Assembly (NCBI GenBank): GCA_026936335.1
Contig: JAPMXV010000030.1
Location: forward strand, 372,001-436,000
Source: Mantamonas sphyraenae
Lineage: Eukaryota > CRuMs > Mantamonadidae
DNA: 64,000 bases
Reading direction: 5' to 3'
Position numbers and translations under genes: made by a program. How positions within the stretch are numbered: position 1 is the first letter of the stretch; each line of letters starts with the position of its first letter. The notes beneath the pieces are model-generated. The model was not told the DNA's origin, searched no databases, and worked only from the letters and a program-made list of their open reading frames with translations. Below are positions 10,040-20,964 of the stretch, piece by piece.

Positions 10040-12609
10040 TCACACCAGTTCATCCTCCAGCTGGCTGTAGTGGAACACAAAGTCGTTCTTCTTGCGGGTC
10101 TGCCAACTCTTGCTTGCGTCAAAGTAGACGTAGGAGCCCTGTTCAAAGTCCTTTTCGTAGCGCTTGGGCTCCTCGTGGCGACGCATCCAGGTGCTTGCAG
10201 TGACGTGATAGCGCCAGGAGTGCTGTTTGAGCTGCTTGGCGGCCAGGTACTGCTGGTAGGTGCCCTGGTGGTAGTAAAAGGCGCAGAAGAGGGTGTCCGT
10301 GTCAAACTTGGCAAACGTGCTCGGACTGTACAACGACGGATGCACCTCCTGGGGAAACGACGCAGGGACCTGCACGGGTTTGGACGCCGTGTACTCACTG
10401 CCCTCCCCATCCTCAGGCCGCGGCAGATTGGCAAACGACAGCGCAAGCAACGACTCGCTTGCACTCTGGCCCATCCCAGCTCCACTGTTGCTGTTGCTGT
10501 TTGCCATCGAACTGCTGCTTCCGCCGCTTCCACTGCTGCTTCCTCCTCCTCCTCCTGCACTCAGTCCCACACCGCTGCCGCCGCCGCCGCCGCTGCTGCT
10601 GCTTCCACCGCCTACGCTGCTGCCCCCTGCATTGGTGTTGCTTCCAGCTCCACCCAACTGCGCGGGTCCCTTGCGTGCATCGCCATGCTGCTGCGCTTGC
10701 TGTTGTTGCTGCGCCTGTTGCTGTTGCTGCGCTGCTGCTGCGTGTTGCATGTACATCTGCTGCTTCTGTTGCTGCTGCTGTTGCTGCTGGAGCGCACGCA
10801 GCTGCTGTGCTGCCTGCTGCTTCTGCATGGCCTGTGCTCGCAGCTGTGCCTGCTGTTGTGCCTGTTGTTGCTGCTGCTGTGCCGCTGCCGCCTGTGCTGC
10901 TGCTGCCTTTCGTGCTTCGGCCGCCTGCTGTGCCTGTGCCTGCTGGGCCGCTGCCGCCGCCGCCGCTGCAGATTGCTGCTCCTGCTTCTTGGACGACTCC
11001 TTGGCCACTGCTGCATAGTTGATCGTCTTGGGTTTGTTGTTGGTGTTGTTGGTGTTGTTGCTGCCACTGCCGTTGCCACTGCCGTTGTTGCGGTCGCTGT
11101 CTGTGCTTCCTCCCCGGCTGTTGTTGCTTGCAATGCCCCCAATGGACACCGAAGGCGGTGCGTTGCTACTCTTGCCATTGACTGATCCTGGGCCCGTGCT
11201 GTTGTTGTTGGCCAAGGGCCCACCCTTGGGCCGACGCGCACCTGCTCCCACGCCGCCGATGGTGATCACCGGCGCTGCCACTTCCACCTTCTTTTTTGTC
11301 CTCTTGTTGCTTCGCTTCTTCACCTGCGGCTCCTGGTCGCTCGATTCCTCCACGCTGTCGTTGGCTGTGTCGTCGTCTTTGCTGAGGAGCTCGTCCAGGT
11401 GCAGCTCGTCGTAGATCTCGTCGTCCTCCAGAAAGTCGTCGTCCTGGTTGAATTCGATGTAGTAGTTGACATCCTCCTTGATGTCGTCCACCAGCGAAGG
11501 CTCCAGATCCCCAGCATCCACCAAGTTCTTGCATGTTTCCAGCTTCTCCATGTGGAAGCGATGGAGCACCAGCGACCGTTCGATCTGAGCCAAGCGGTCC
11601 AGGTTGCGATTCCGTGACCTCTTGCTCTGCAGTGCCGACAGCTCGGCCTCCAATGTGTCCATCTGTTCAGCCACCTGTGACATGCTCTTCTCCACCCAGT
11701 TCACCGTCTTGCGTCGCTCCTTCACCATTGGATCGTTGTAGTCTTCAGACTCGTCCTCCGCCAGCGCCAGACCCTCCTTGCTGAACGCCTTTGTTTTCGA
11801 CTTCTTCTCGTAGTACTTGAACGCCTCCATTTTCTGTGCCACGATCCATTGTCATCAGTGCGTGTGGTGCCATCCAATCGCAGTACGCGGGTGTGTCAGT
11901 GCCCTGTGCTTGTCCAGGCGGTGCGGCCCTGCAAAACGACCGCGCCATTCCGTGTGGAGCAGGTGCCCGAAGGACCCAAACGCCGCGCCGCTGCATATCG
12001 CATGGGGCACACATGCATGCAAATACACTCCGCAGCAACACACACAGCATGTGCGGTTGCACCGTGCACGTGATTGCGCGTCGTGTGTGCGTGTGTGTGT
12101 GTGGGGCGCGTGCGGACGAACAGAGGGCCTTGCGTGCAAGCAGCAGCCTCGAGTTCGCGTTTACACACAGACAAGCCCACGTGGGTGCGTCGTGGCCTCT
12201 GGGATGCCTCCCAATGAGTGCGTGCGCGTGTGACTCACCTCTTCAATGAGCCTCCTGTACGACATGAGCTCGTCTTCCCTGTCCTTGAACTCGCCAGAGG
12301 TCATCCAGCTCTTGATTTGATCGCGCGCACGTTGCATTTTCTTGACCGAGTTCTTCAGCTGCTCAGCCTCCTTGGACCCCTTGCTGGCACCCGTCTGTTC
12401 GATCCGTTCCCACAGATCGTCAAAGAGGGCCTCCTGCTCGTGGATCCGTTTGATCATCCGATCCAACTCCTGTTTCTGTTTCCGACTCGACTGTGCGGTG
12501 ATCCAGGTGGTCACAAGGATGTGCGGGACGCGTGTGTCGTACACAGACACAATACGGGTCAGTGGGGACGAGCAGGGGACAAAGGGGCACCAGGTGAGCG
12601 ACGTACCAT
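10040..12609 (-). CDS. CNOT3: CCR4-NOT complex subunit 3 (NOT3/5)
   Basis: Three exons: 12607-12609, 12239-12490 and 10040-11833 (682 residues). The N-terminal Not3 coiled coil includes KMQRARDQIKSWM and TKAFSKEGLALA, close to human CNOT3. A disordered Gln/Ser/Gly/Asn-rich middle is followed by the C-terminal NOT box (TDTLFCAFYYHQGTYQQYLA), which binds NOT1/NOT2. The protein is a core subunit of the CCR4-NOT deadenylase, controlling mRNA decay in the cytoplasm. The first coding exon appears to hold only the ATG: the donor GTACGT follows it directly, and the 116-bp intron ends CACAG at the conserved SSRKQKQELDRM. The second intron, 405 bp, is the longest in the window. Its start codon is 69 bp from that of the SCYL1-like gene. 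Confidence 0.92.
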
Positions 12610-12678
12610 CGCTCGAAATTTTTCCTGGTTCACTGGTCGCTCGGGCCGAGGCAAAGCAAATCGCACGTGCAGGGGCCA

Positions 12679-15600
12679 ATGGGAGGCACGGGCAGCAAAC
12701 TCAAGTATGGCGAGTTGGAGGCTGTGGCGTGCAAGGATCCAGAGAGCGAGGGTCCAATGTGGACGATGCACAGAGGCACGGCAGAGGGACAGAGCGGCCA
12801 GCGGGTCATTCTCTTTGAATACCCCGCGGTGGAGGCCTCGCTGCAGTCGACGGCAGAAGGGCAGGGTGGCATGGGAGGACATGTACAAAAGGTGACCCTG
12901 GCGTTGGAAGGGGCCAGTCGTGAAAAGGTGGCGCGCACGCTGGCGATGAACGCCATCCACCGCCTCAAGACACTCCGACATCCGTTTGTGCTGCGATACA
13001 TGGACGACGAGCGCAGCAGCAGCGGTACATACGTGGTCACAGAGCCCGTGGTGCCTCTGATGGACGTTGTGGACGACATGACGCCCAACCAAGTGTGTCT
13101 GGGTGTGTATCAGCTGCTGGTGAGTTTTGATGCTTTCTCTTCGGCGGCATTCCGCGCGGAACCAAAGTCCCCAGCCCACTACTGACACCCGAATTTTGCA
13201 TGATGATTCACCCAACTCGTGTGAAATCGTGTATGTGTGTGGCTGGTGTGTGTCCGTGATTGTGTGTGTGTGTGTGTGTGTGTGTGTTGTGTGGTGTGTG
13301 ATGTGAACAGACGGCGCTTGCGTTTCTGCACGCAAACGGGTGCGCACACAACCACGTGGCACCCAGCAGTGTGTTTGTGGTGACGTCGCCTGCGTCAAAA
13401 GCAGGCGAATGGCGCCTGGGTGCATTGGAGTACGTGAGTGCGCCCTGGGACATTAGCAGCGGGGTGTTGGAAGCGACGCGTTCACAACGCTGGGCGCCCG
13501 GCATCCCTCCGGAGGAGGAGAGGCATGCACAGTTGCAAGCAGACAACTACGACGTTGGAACGCGCGATTGCTACGCCGTGGGTGCGCTGTTGGGCTACTT
13601 TAGCCAACATTTGGGCCGTGAGGGCGAGGCGTTTGCGGAAGCGGCAGCGCTGTTGTCGTCTCGCTCGTGGAGGAATCGACCGCGTGTGGAGGAGCTGCTG
13701 GCACCGCAGGGAATGTTTCGAGGGAACGCGTTGGTGCGTGTGTTTGACACCCTGGTGAATCTGACGGTGGTGGAGTTGGAGGAGAAGAGGCACTTTTTTG
13801 ACAGCCTCGACGAAACGCTGCGGCAGATGGACCAGGACTGCATGCTGCAGATTGTGTTGCCCAAGCTGCTCAACTCGCAGGTTCTGGTGGAACCCAGGGC
13901 CCAAGCGTTTCTCAGGCATCTGCTGGCACCTGCGGGGGAGTCGTTTCCTGCGCCTGTGCTGGAACTGCAGGCACACCTGCAGGGAGGTGTGGTGGGCCAC
14001 GGACTGTTGCAGCCGCAGGTGTATGGACAACACGTCCTGCCCTACCTCTTGTACACGTTTGCGTCACAGCACCGTAACATCAAGTACACGCTGCTACTCC
14101 ACTTTGACGTGTACGTCAGACACGTGCCACCGCGACAAATCATCGACACAATGGTGCCGGAGATGCTGCGTGGTCTCACTGACCTCAACTCATCGCTAGT
14201 CAAGCTCAGCTTTGCCGGGCTCTGTGCAAGCATCTCTGCCATGCTTGTGGACGGCGTCGATACGGACGACGAGCTGCAAGGAGCGCTCTCGGGAAAGGTC
14301 GAAGTAGCATCCGTATCCACATCCACATCGTCGTCAACGTCATCGTCATCAGCGTCGTCATCCTCCCAGCAGCAGGATGATTCACAGGGCAGTGGCGAAG
14401 CAACGTTTGCCGAACGAGTGCAGGTGGTGAACAAGAAGATCCTGCCTGCGTTGAGCAAGACGTGCGCTGGGGATGCCGAGAGCGAGGTGCGCGTGTTTTG
14501 TATGCAAGTGTTGATCGATATGCTGGGCTGCAGTCCGCACTTGGCTGTGGATGGTCCAATCAAGGCGCTGGGGCGGTTTGTGCGAGACGAGGCAGCAGAG
14601 ACACGGCGCAAGTTTGTGCAAGCGTGGCAAACGGCGTCCAAGAAACGTGGCAAGGGCGAACTGTCGGCCAAGTTGATCGTGGCCCATGTGCTTCCGTTGC
14701 TGACTCCGTTGCTGCTGGATCCGGAGGATTCACTGCGCAAGCAGAGCATGGGATGTGTGCGACGGCTGCTGGGACGTGTGGAAAAGCACACACCGGCACC
14801 AGTGGATGTGTTTTCCACGAGTTTGGCTTTGGGAAGCAGCCACAGCAAAGGGGATGTGGTGGGGGTCGTGCGCACAAGCCAGTTTACAGGCACCATTGGG
14901 CCGGGTGTAGAGCGGCATGATCACAGCCCTGTGCGATCATCGGCATCCGGCCGGGGCGTTGGCAAGGCGGTGGTGCTGGGTGAGGGCTCGGCTCGCAAAG
15001 GGTCGTCATCTACGACGCCTGCGACGGGGATAGGTGCCGCCGCCGCTGTGGGTGTGATGAACGACGAGGACAAGATGGAGGGTGGGGAAGAGGAGGAGGG
15101 GGAGGAGGAGACGTGGGAAGAGGAAGAGTGGGAAGAAGAGGAGTGGGAGGAGGAAGAGGATGATGGAGAGGCTGTGCAACCGCGCGTGATTGAACTGGGC
15201 GGTGGCGGTGGCGGCGAGGGCGCACAGGAAGCCAGACAAGAAGAGATTACGTACGCAGAGGACGATGGATGGGTGAATGTGACTGCACAAGGATCTGCGG
15301 ATGGTGGGGAAGGAGTACAGCCGATGACGGAAGTTGAGGAGCAGGGAGAAGAGGACGGGGCCGCGACGAGGTTAGGGCCGTCGCTGTTTGAGGTAGCAGC
15401 CACAGACACGACCATGGACGATCTATTGCTGGCGTCGGATGACGACGAAGACTGGTCGGATGATTGGGGCGTGGAGGAGGCGAGGCAGGAGGAGACAACA
15501 ATTGTGACACAACAAGGAGATACACAGGAACAGCTGCATGTCAACAATGGCAACAATGGCAACAATGGCAACAAGGAAGAAGACAGGAGAGAGGAAAGTA

Positions 15601-18488
15601 TGGCACCGGCGGCGGCGTTGGAACAGGACAAGGAACGACGAAAGAGCAGCAACGTGGGATTTGGCATCGACGACCTGGAGCCGGAGATTGTGAGTGCAGG
15701 AGGAGGGGAGGAGGAGGACTTTTTCGGGGATTGGGAAGTGTCGTACAAGCCTGCGGCTGTGCTGGATGTCAGTTCAGCCAGGAAGAAGAAGAAGAAGGGA
15801 GGGCTGGAGAGGGGAGGATTGGGAGGCAGTGTGGGACGAGGAGGGCCAAGGGCAGCAGCAGTAGCTCAAGCACCCGTGGTGGTGGTGGTGGAGGAGGACA
15901 AAGAAAAGGTGGCCAAGGAGACAGAAGCACGCAAGGGATTCCTGGCTTCGCTGGCGATGGAGGACGAGGGAGGGGATGGAGGGTGGGGAGCCGACGACGG
16001 TGACGATGATTTGGACGCCATGCTGGGTGGAGGAGCAGCAAGCGCAGGCGCAGGCGGAGATGAAGAGGGCTGGGGTGGACTGGATGACAACGATGATCCG
16101 TTTGGTGACTCTGAAGAGATTGGGATGGCAGAGGAAACGGTGGAAGGAAGCACGGAGCAGAAGGGAGAGGAAGGTCATGGATGGGCACTCGAAGATGACC
16201 CCTTTGCCGAACCAGAGGATGTGGAAGAGGATGAAGCCGTGCAGGAGACACAGGATGAAGACATTGCATGGGAAGAGGACGCTTCTGTGTTTGGCCAGAC
16301 CAAGCCGACTCCGGTCGCTGCCAAGCCGACAGATATGGATATGTTTGCAGGTGTTGATGAAAAGGAAGGGGAGGATGCAACGGTGGAACAAGGCTGGGGT
16401 GAGGCGGCTAGCGCAGATGACCTGGACGAATTGCTTGACGACGTCTCGTCGTCGACGACTGGAAACGCTGTGCAGGACACCATTGTGTCCGTTGTGGACG
16501 GAGAATCAGGTGTGAAGGAAGATGGGGAGGAGAGGGAGGAGGAGGAGGATGAGGAGGAGGAAGGGTGGGGTGCAGCAGCCGATGTTGATGGAGATGATCT
16601 GGACGCGCTGCTGGATACCACAGCGGAGTCTTTGACCCCAAAGGCAGTCAGCCAGACTGACGAGGTGACCCTAGCGATGGAGGACGATGAAGAGGACGAA
16701 GGGTGGGGTGAAACCGAAAGTGATGGAGAGTTGGATGCTCTGCTGGAAACAACAACGGAACCCACACCCCTGCCGGTGGAGACGACAGCCGATGTTGAGG
16801 GTGGAGAGGAAGAGAAAGAGGAAGATCAGGAGGAGAAGGAGGTGGATGATGATGATGAGGGATGGCCGGAAGAGAAAGGAAATGATCTCGACGCGCTCGT
16901 GGACGTTGCGGAGCCCGAATCCGCGCATTTGGACAGCAGCAGCGCCATAGGGACAGCGGAGGATGGTGCAAAGAAGGAGGAGGAAGAGATGGAAGAAGAA
17001 GATGAGGGATGGGGCAACGCGGGAGACGATGAGGACTTTGAGAGTCTGCTGGCAACCACACAATCCAAGATGGAGACTGCGGGGAAAGAGACACCCACAG
17101 TGGCCACAGAGACACCCGAGAGTGTGCATAAGGAGGTTGAAGAGGCTGAGGAGGAACAGGAGGATGAGGAGGACGAGGACGCTGAGGGATGGGGCGACGA
17201 GTCTGGAGACGACGGCCTGGACGCTCTGCTCGACACCACAGAAACCACGGCGGGCACGAATGCTGGCTCCCCAGTGGTGGAAAGCACAGACAATGGTGGT
17301 AGGAAGGAAGCAGCACCCTCTGGAAGGGACGAGGGATGGGACGACGACCTGGATTCACTGTTGGTCGACAATACGGCATCCTCATCGCCGGCAGCGGCAC
17401 CCGCACCGAAAGAGGAATCGACACAGGTGGACGTAAGGAGCGCTGAGAGTGCACGTGGGGACAAGGCGGATACAGGCGAGGCAGTGACAGCCATGGCGTC
17501 ACCAGCCCAGTCGACTGTGAAACAGGGTGCACCCCAAGGCACACCGGTTGCCAAGGAAGGAGAGTCACCGAAACCAAAGAAACAGACGCCAAAGCTGAAG
17601 TTGGCACGGCCGTCTCCAAAGCTGACGCCGTCGCCGAAGCTTGGATTGCGGCTTGCCAAGCGCGGCGGGAGTAGCCCACCATCGGCGATGGGACGCGGTG
17701 GGACGCGAGGAACCAAGTTGCCCAGCGCCATCAAACAGGGTACGACGACAAAAAGCGAGAGGGGCAATGCACAGGGAAGGGGAAAGGCAACGGGTGGGGG
17801 CAAGGAGGACATGGACTTGGATCTGGACTTTGAATGGGGTGGCGACGACAACGACGTGACGACGGACGAGCTGTTTGGGTCACCGGCGGCATCAAACATC
17901 ATGCAAAGCACAACGACACCGAGCACAGAACCAGCCAAGGGCAGTGGGGCGTCGAACGACGACGACAAGTATGATCGATTCCTGCGCAACAGCGCACCGC
18001 CCAAGCAGAATCAGCAGCAGCAGCAGCAGAGACAACAGGGCAGGAGGACATCGAACAGCACGAGCACTCGATCGGTGTCAACCGCACGCGGCAGCACGCG
18101 AAGTAGCATCAGCAATAGCAACAGCAACAGCAATGGGAATGGGAATGGGAATGGACAGCAGACACGGCGGGATCAAGGGACTCAACGTGCCAAGACAGCC
18201 GAGTGTCCCATTTGCATGCGTTCGTTCCCAGTGAGCCAGGTGGAGCAGCACGCAGCACAATGCGGAGCCGAGGACGAGCAAGACGCGTATGGAGGATTCG
18301 GCAGCACGGGGTTCGACGACCAGCAGCAGCTGATGGCCACTCTGGCCCTCATGAATGCATCCATGCAGAGACAACAACATCAGCAGCAACGGGGTTCAGG
18401 TGGAGGAGGCGGCACACCCTGTCCCCTGTGTGGACGCAAGTTTCCCTCGTACCTCATCCAAGAACACGCCGAGAACTGCATGGGCTGA
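12679..18488 (+). CDS. SCYL1: SCY1-like pseudokinase with long acidic W-repeat tail and zinc fingers
   Basis: Two exons, 12679-13119 and 13311-18488, give 1,872 residues; human SCYL1 is about 800. A degenerate kinase domain (about 1-300) lacks the catalytic HRD Asp: the loop reads HANGCAHNHVAPSSVFV. A HEAT-type helical region follows (about 300-600), as in SCYL1. From about residue 855 to 1670 there are about twelve copies of a Trp-Gly plus acidic unit of the type GWG(x)6-10DLDALL. The tail ends in two CxxC-H-C fingers (about 1779 and 1850; CPICMRSF and CPLCGRKF). SCYL1/Cex1 proteins work in COPI-dependent Golgi-ER traffic and tRNA export. Acidic Trp motifs of this kind bind the delta-COP mu-homology domain in other COPI partners, so the tail may be a multivalent COPI binder (inference). 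The intron contains a (GT)n run. Confidence 0.85.
13260..13287. repeat. (GT)n tract inside the SCYL1-like intron
   Basis: About 14 TG units in the 3' half of the 190-bp intron, ending 23 bp before the acceptor GAACAG. Confidence 0.9.
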
Positions 18489-18640
18489 TCACACACACAC
18501 ACCCACCCACAAGAGGAACAGACAGAGACACAGAGACAGGGAGAGAAAGAGAGAATGGAGCAAAAAGCAGCAGATGCCAGATCGCACGAGTTCATTCACA
18601 AGTGTTCATTCTTGCGCTCTGTTTGGAAACAGGGGCGCGC

Positions 18641-19801
18641 TTACTTGCCAACGCAGCTGTACGCGGGGGGGATGGCCTTGTTAAGGACGACGGCAATGAT
18701 CATGCCGTACAGACCCAGAGCCTCGGCGAAAATGAGCACGAGAGCCATACCGATGAAAAGCAGGGGCTGCTGAGCGTTGCCACGCACACCAGCGTCACCC
18801 ACGATGCCAATGGCGAAGCCAGCGCCGAGGTTGGCCATGCCGACCGAGAGACCGCCAGCCAGATGGTGGAAGCCCAAGAAGGCCGGGTAGGGCTTGCTCG
18901 GGTCGATGGCGCCGTTGTACACGATGGCCACCACAGTGCCGTAGATGGCCAGGGCAGCAGCGAAAATAACGGGGACAGTGGACTGTGGCACAACAACGAG
19001 TCACGGGACGTGTGTGTCAGCACATACTCCTCCTCCTGGTGTGGGTCTCACCCACTCGCTCCACGTCGCCGGAAAAAGCCAAAAGGCGCTTTGGAAGAGA
19101 TTTCGGCGAGCAGCGCCAAAAAACCCTCTTTAGCGCGCTTCTTCGGGCCGCCTCTCGACACACGGCCGCATTACACACTCACCTTCATGATGAACTCGGG
19201 GCTACACAGAGACGCAAGGCAACAAGGCACACGAGAGTGAGTGTCTAGGTCACGCAGAGGCACAGGGGCGGCGCAAGGACAAAAGAGGGGAAGGAAACTC
19301 ACCGCATGACACCGGCAGCCGAGACACCAACACCGGCCTTGGCCGTGCCGTAAGCGGAGCCCAGGCCTGTGGGATGGGAAGCAAGTACGACGCCGAGGCG
19401 GAGAGCAGAGAGGTCGATGATGCCCATTGGTGTGAGTGTCTGCGTGCCCCAAAAGAGGCGGTCGTACACGCGCGCAAGCGGTGCCGGGCAATTTTGCGAC
19501 GGGCGCACACGCGCTTCGCATGCGCTTGGATCGGCCGTGGACGGCGCATACGGCACCGAGGCACATCACCACACGGCACAGCGGGTGTGTGTACACGACA
19601 CCAACACATTGCGAGGGTGTGTGGTGTGCTCAGAGCGTGGTGTGGCGTGGCACGCGTGGCGAGGGAGGCACATGTCTGCGCGAGGGGCAGAGGGAAAAAC
19701 TCACAGCAGAAGATCATAGCAGCCGCGATACCCAGGGTACCATAGAAGAAAGCCGACACAGGGCACAGGTTTTCGCTCGTAGCCAACAGCACACTCAGCA
19801 T
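18641..19801 (-). CDS. ATP6V0C: V-type H+-ATPase proteolipid subunit c
   Basis: Four exons (19705-19801, 19303-19366, 19183-19201, 18641-18982) give 173 residues with four membrane helices. Exon 3 is only 19 nt and supplies the conserved PEFIMK. The family signature GFAIGIVGDAGVRGNAQQP is intact. The proton-carrying Glu of the last helix is in LIFAEALGLYG. This subunit forms the rotating membrane ring that moves protons into vacuoles and endosomes. The N-terminal segment (MLSVLLATSENLCPVSAFFYG) and the C-terminal AIPPAYSCVGK tail are a little longer than usual. Introns are 338, 101 and 200 bp. Divergent from TVP23 with 106 bp between starts. The assembly factor VMA21 is also in this window. 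Confidence 0.93.
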
Positions 19802-19907
19802 TTTGGGTGAAGTTTTGTTTCGGGTTGGGTTGCCCAAGTGGTCGGCCTGGGAACGAGCGGGTCCCGATGCTGCAGCTCACGTGCAGGCAACCCATCATCG
19901 TCGTCGC

Positions 19908-20804
19908 ATGGCATCCACAAATCCATTCACAGACGACACCCACAACGAGGGTGCTGGGGCGGCGTTCCATGCACCCGAGGGAACACAACAGCGTGGCGGG
20001 GCAGCAGTAGGCGCCACTCGCACGCTGGACGATGTGGAGGCCGGACGAGATGGCGCCGCGTTGGAAGGTGGCAGCGTGAAACGGGACCCCATGGCCGGAG
20101 TGGTGATGTCCCACCTGTTGTTCAAGGGAGGGGCATTGACCACATATCTATTGTGTGACCTGTTCAACCAGGGCTTTGTGATTTCCTTTGTGGCGGTGGT
20201 GTTGCTGCTGGCCATGGACTTCTGGGTGGTCAAGAACGTCACCGGGCGTCTGCTCGTCGGCCTGCGCTGGTGGAACGAAATCGACGCAGAAGGAAACTCG
20301 CAATGGGTGTTTGAATCACGCAACGCAAACGCACAGGAGAACCAACCCGTCAACAACGCCCACTGGCGCATCTTCTGGGGTGCCCTCATCATCACTCCTC
20401 TCCTCTGGCTCCTCCTGGGCATTGTTGCCCTCTTCAAGGCAAACCTCGGCTGGCTTCTCCTCGTTGCCATTGCCCTCACCCTCAATGGTGCCAATGTTTA
20501 TGGCTATTTCCAGTGCAGCAAGGGTACGTTGTTTTCCCACCACCACGCCAACCCCCCCGAAAGTCCCCCATGTTGTTTCCCTTCCCACACACACACACAC
20601 ACACACACACGCATGTGCTCTCGGCCTGCACACTTACACCCTTTTGCCCCAATGGGACCATCGTTGTCTCTGCCCCTGTCTTTCAATACCCCCTTTCCCC
20701 TAGACTCGCGCAAGAAGGTCGAGGGAATGGCCCAGCGCTACCTGGCCACCTCCATGCTCCAATCTGCCATGGGCAGCATGACAGGCTCCGCACCCTCCCA
20801 GTAG
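19908..20804 (+). CDS. TVP23: Golgi membrane protein TVP23 (FAM18)
   Basis: Exons 19908-20523 and 20704-20804 give 238 residues. The core carries the family block DFWVVKNVTGRLLVGLRWWN and four hydrophobic segments, ending NVYGYFQCSKDSRKKVEGMA across the exon junction. TVP23 resides in the late Golgi and helps retrograde and vesicle traffic. The 180-bp intron is an exact multiple of three with no in-frame stop, so a retained-intron product would stay open; it holds a (CA)n run. The N-terminal 70 residues are hydrophilic and poorly conserved. Confidence 0.9.
   Translation: MASTNPFTDDTHNEGAGAAFHAPEGTQQRGGAAVGATRTLDDVEAGRDGAALEGGSVKRDPMAGVVMSHLLFKGGALTTYLLCDLFNQGFVISFVAVVLLLAMDFWVVKNVTGRLLVGLRWWNEIDAEGNSQWVFESRNANAQENQPVNNAHWRIFWGALIITPLLWLLLGIVALFKANLGWLLLVAIALTLNGANVYGYFQCSKGTLFSHHHANPPESPPCCFPSHTHTHTHTRMCSRPAHLHPFAPMGPSLSLPLSFNTPFPLDSRKKVEGMAQRYLATSMLQSAMGSMTGSAPSQ
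20587..20610. repeat. (CA)n tract inside the TVP23 intron
   Basis: Twelve CA units in the middle of the 180-bp intron; their number keeps or breaks the open frame of the retained intron. Confidence 0.9.
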
Positions 20805-20904
20805 ACAATTCTGGAACACCTCTTCCAACCTCCCCTCCTCCACCTTTCCATGCACAGCCGGAAGATCCTGAATCAAGTTCACAGTTTGCTTCAAATTTTG
20901 TTTT

Positions 20905-20924
20905 TGTGTGTGTGTGTGTGTGTG
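20905..20924. repeat. (GT)n tract between convergent TVP23 and MRPL12
   Basis: Ten TG units in the shared 3' flank of the two convergent genes. Confidence 0.9.
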
Positions 20925-20964
20925 ACTGGCGTTGCACAACAGCCCCCCGTTGGTGGTGCATTGC

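Noticed and set aside
15440-17880. CRISPR-like or satellite DNA from repeated motifs in the SCYL1 tail
   Set aside because: The repeat exists at protein level with diverged codons and irregular spacing inside one open frame.
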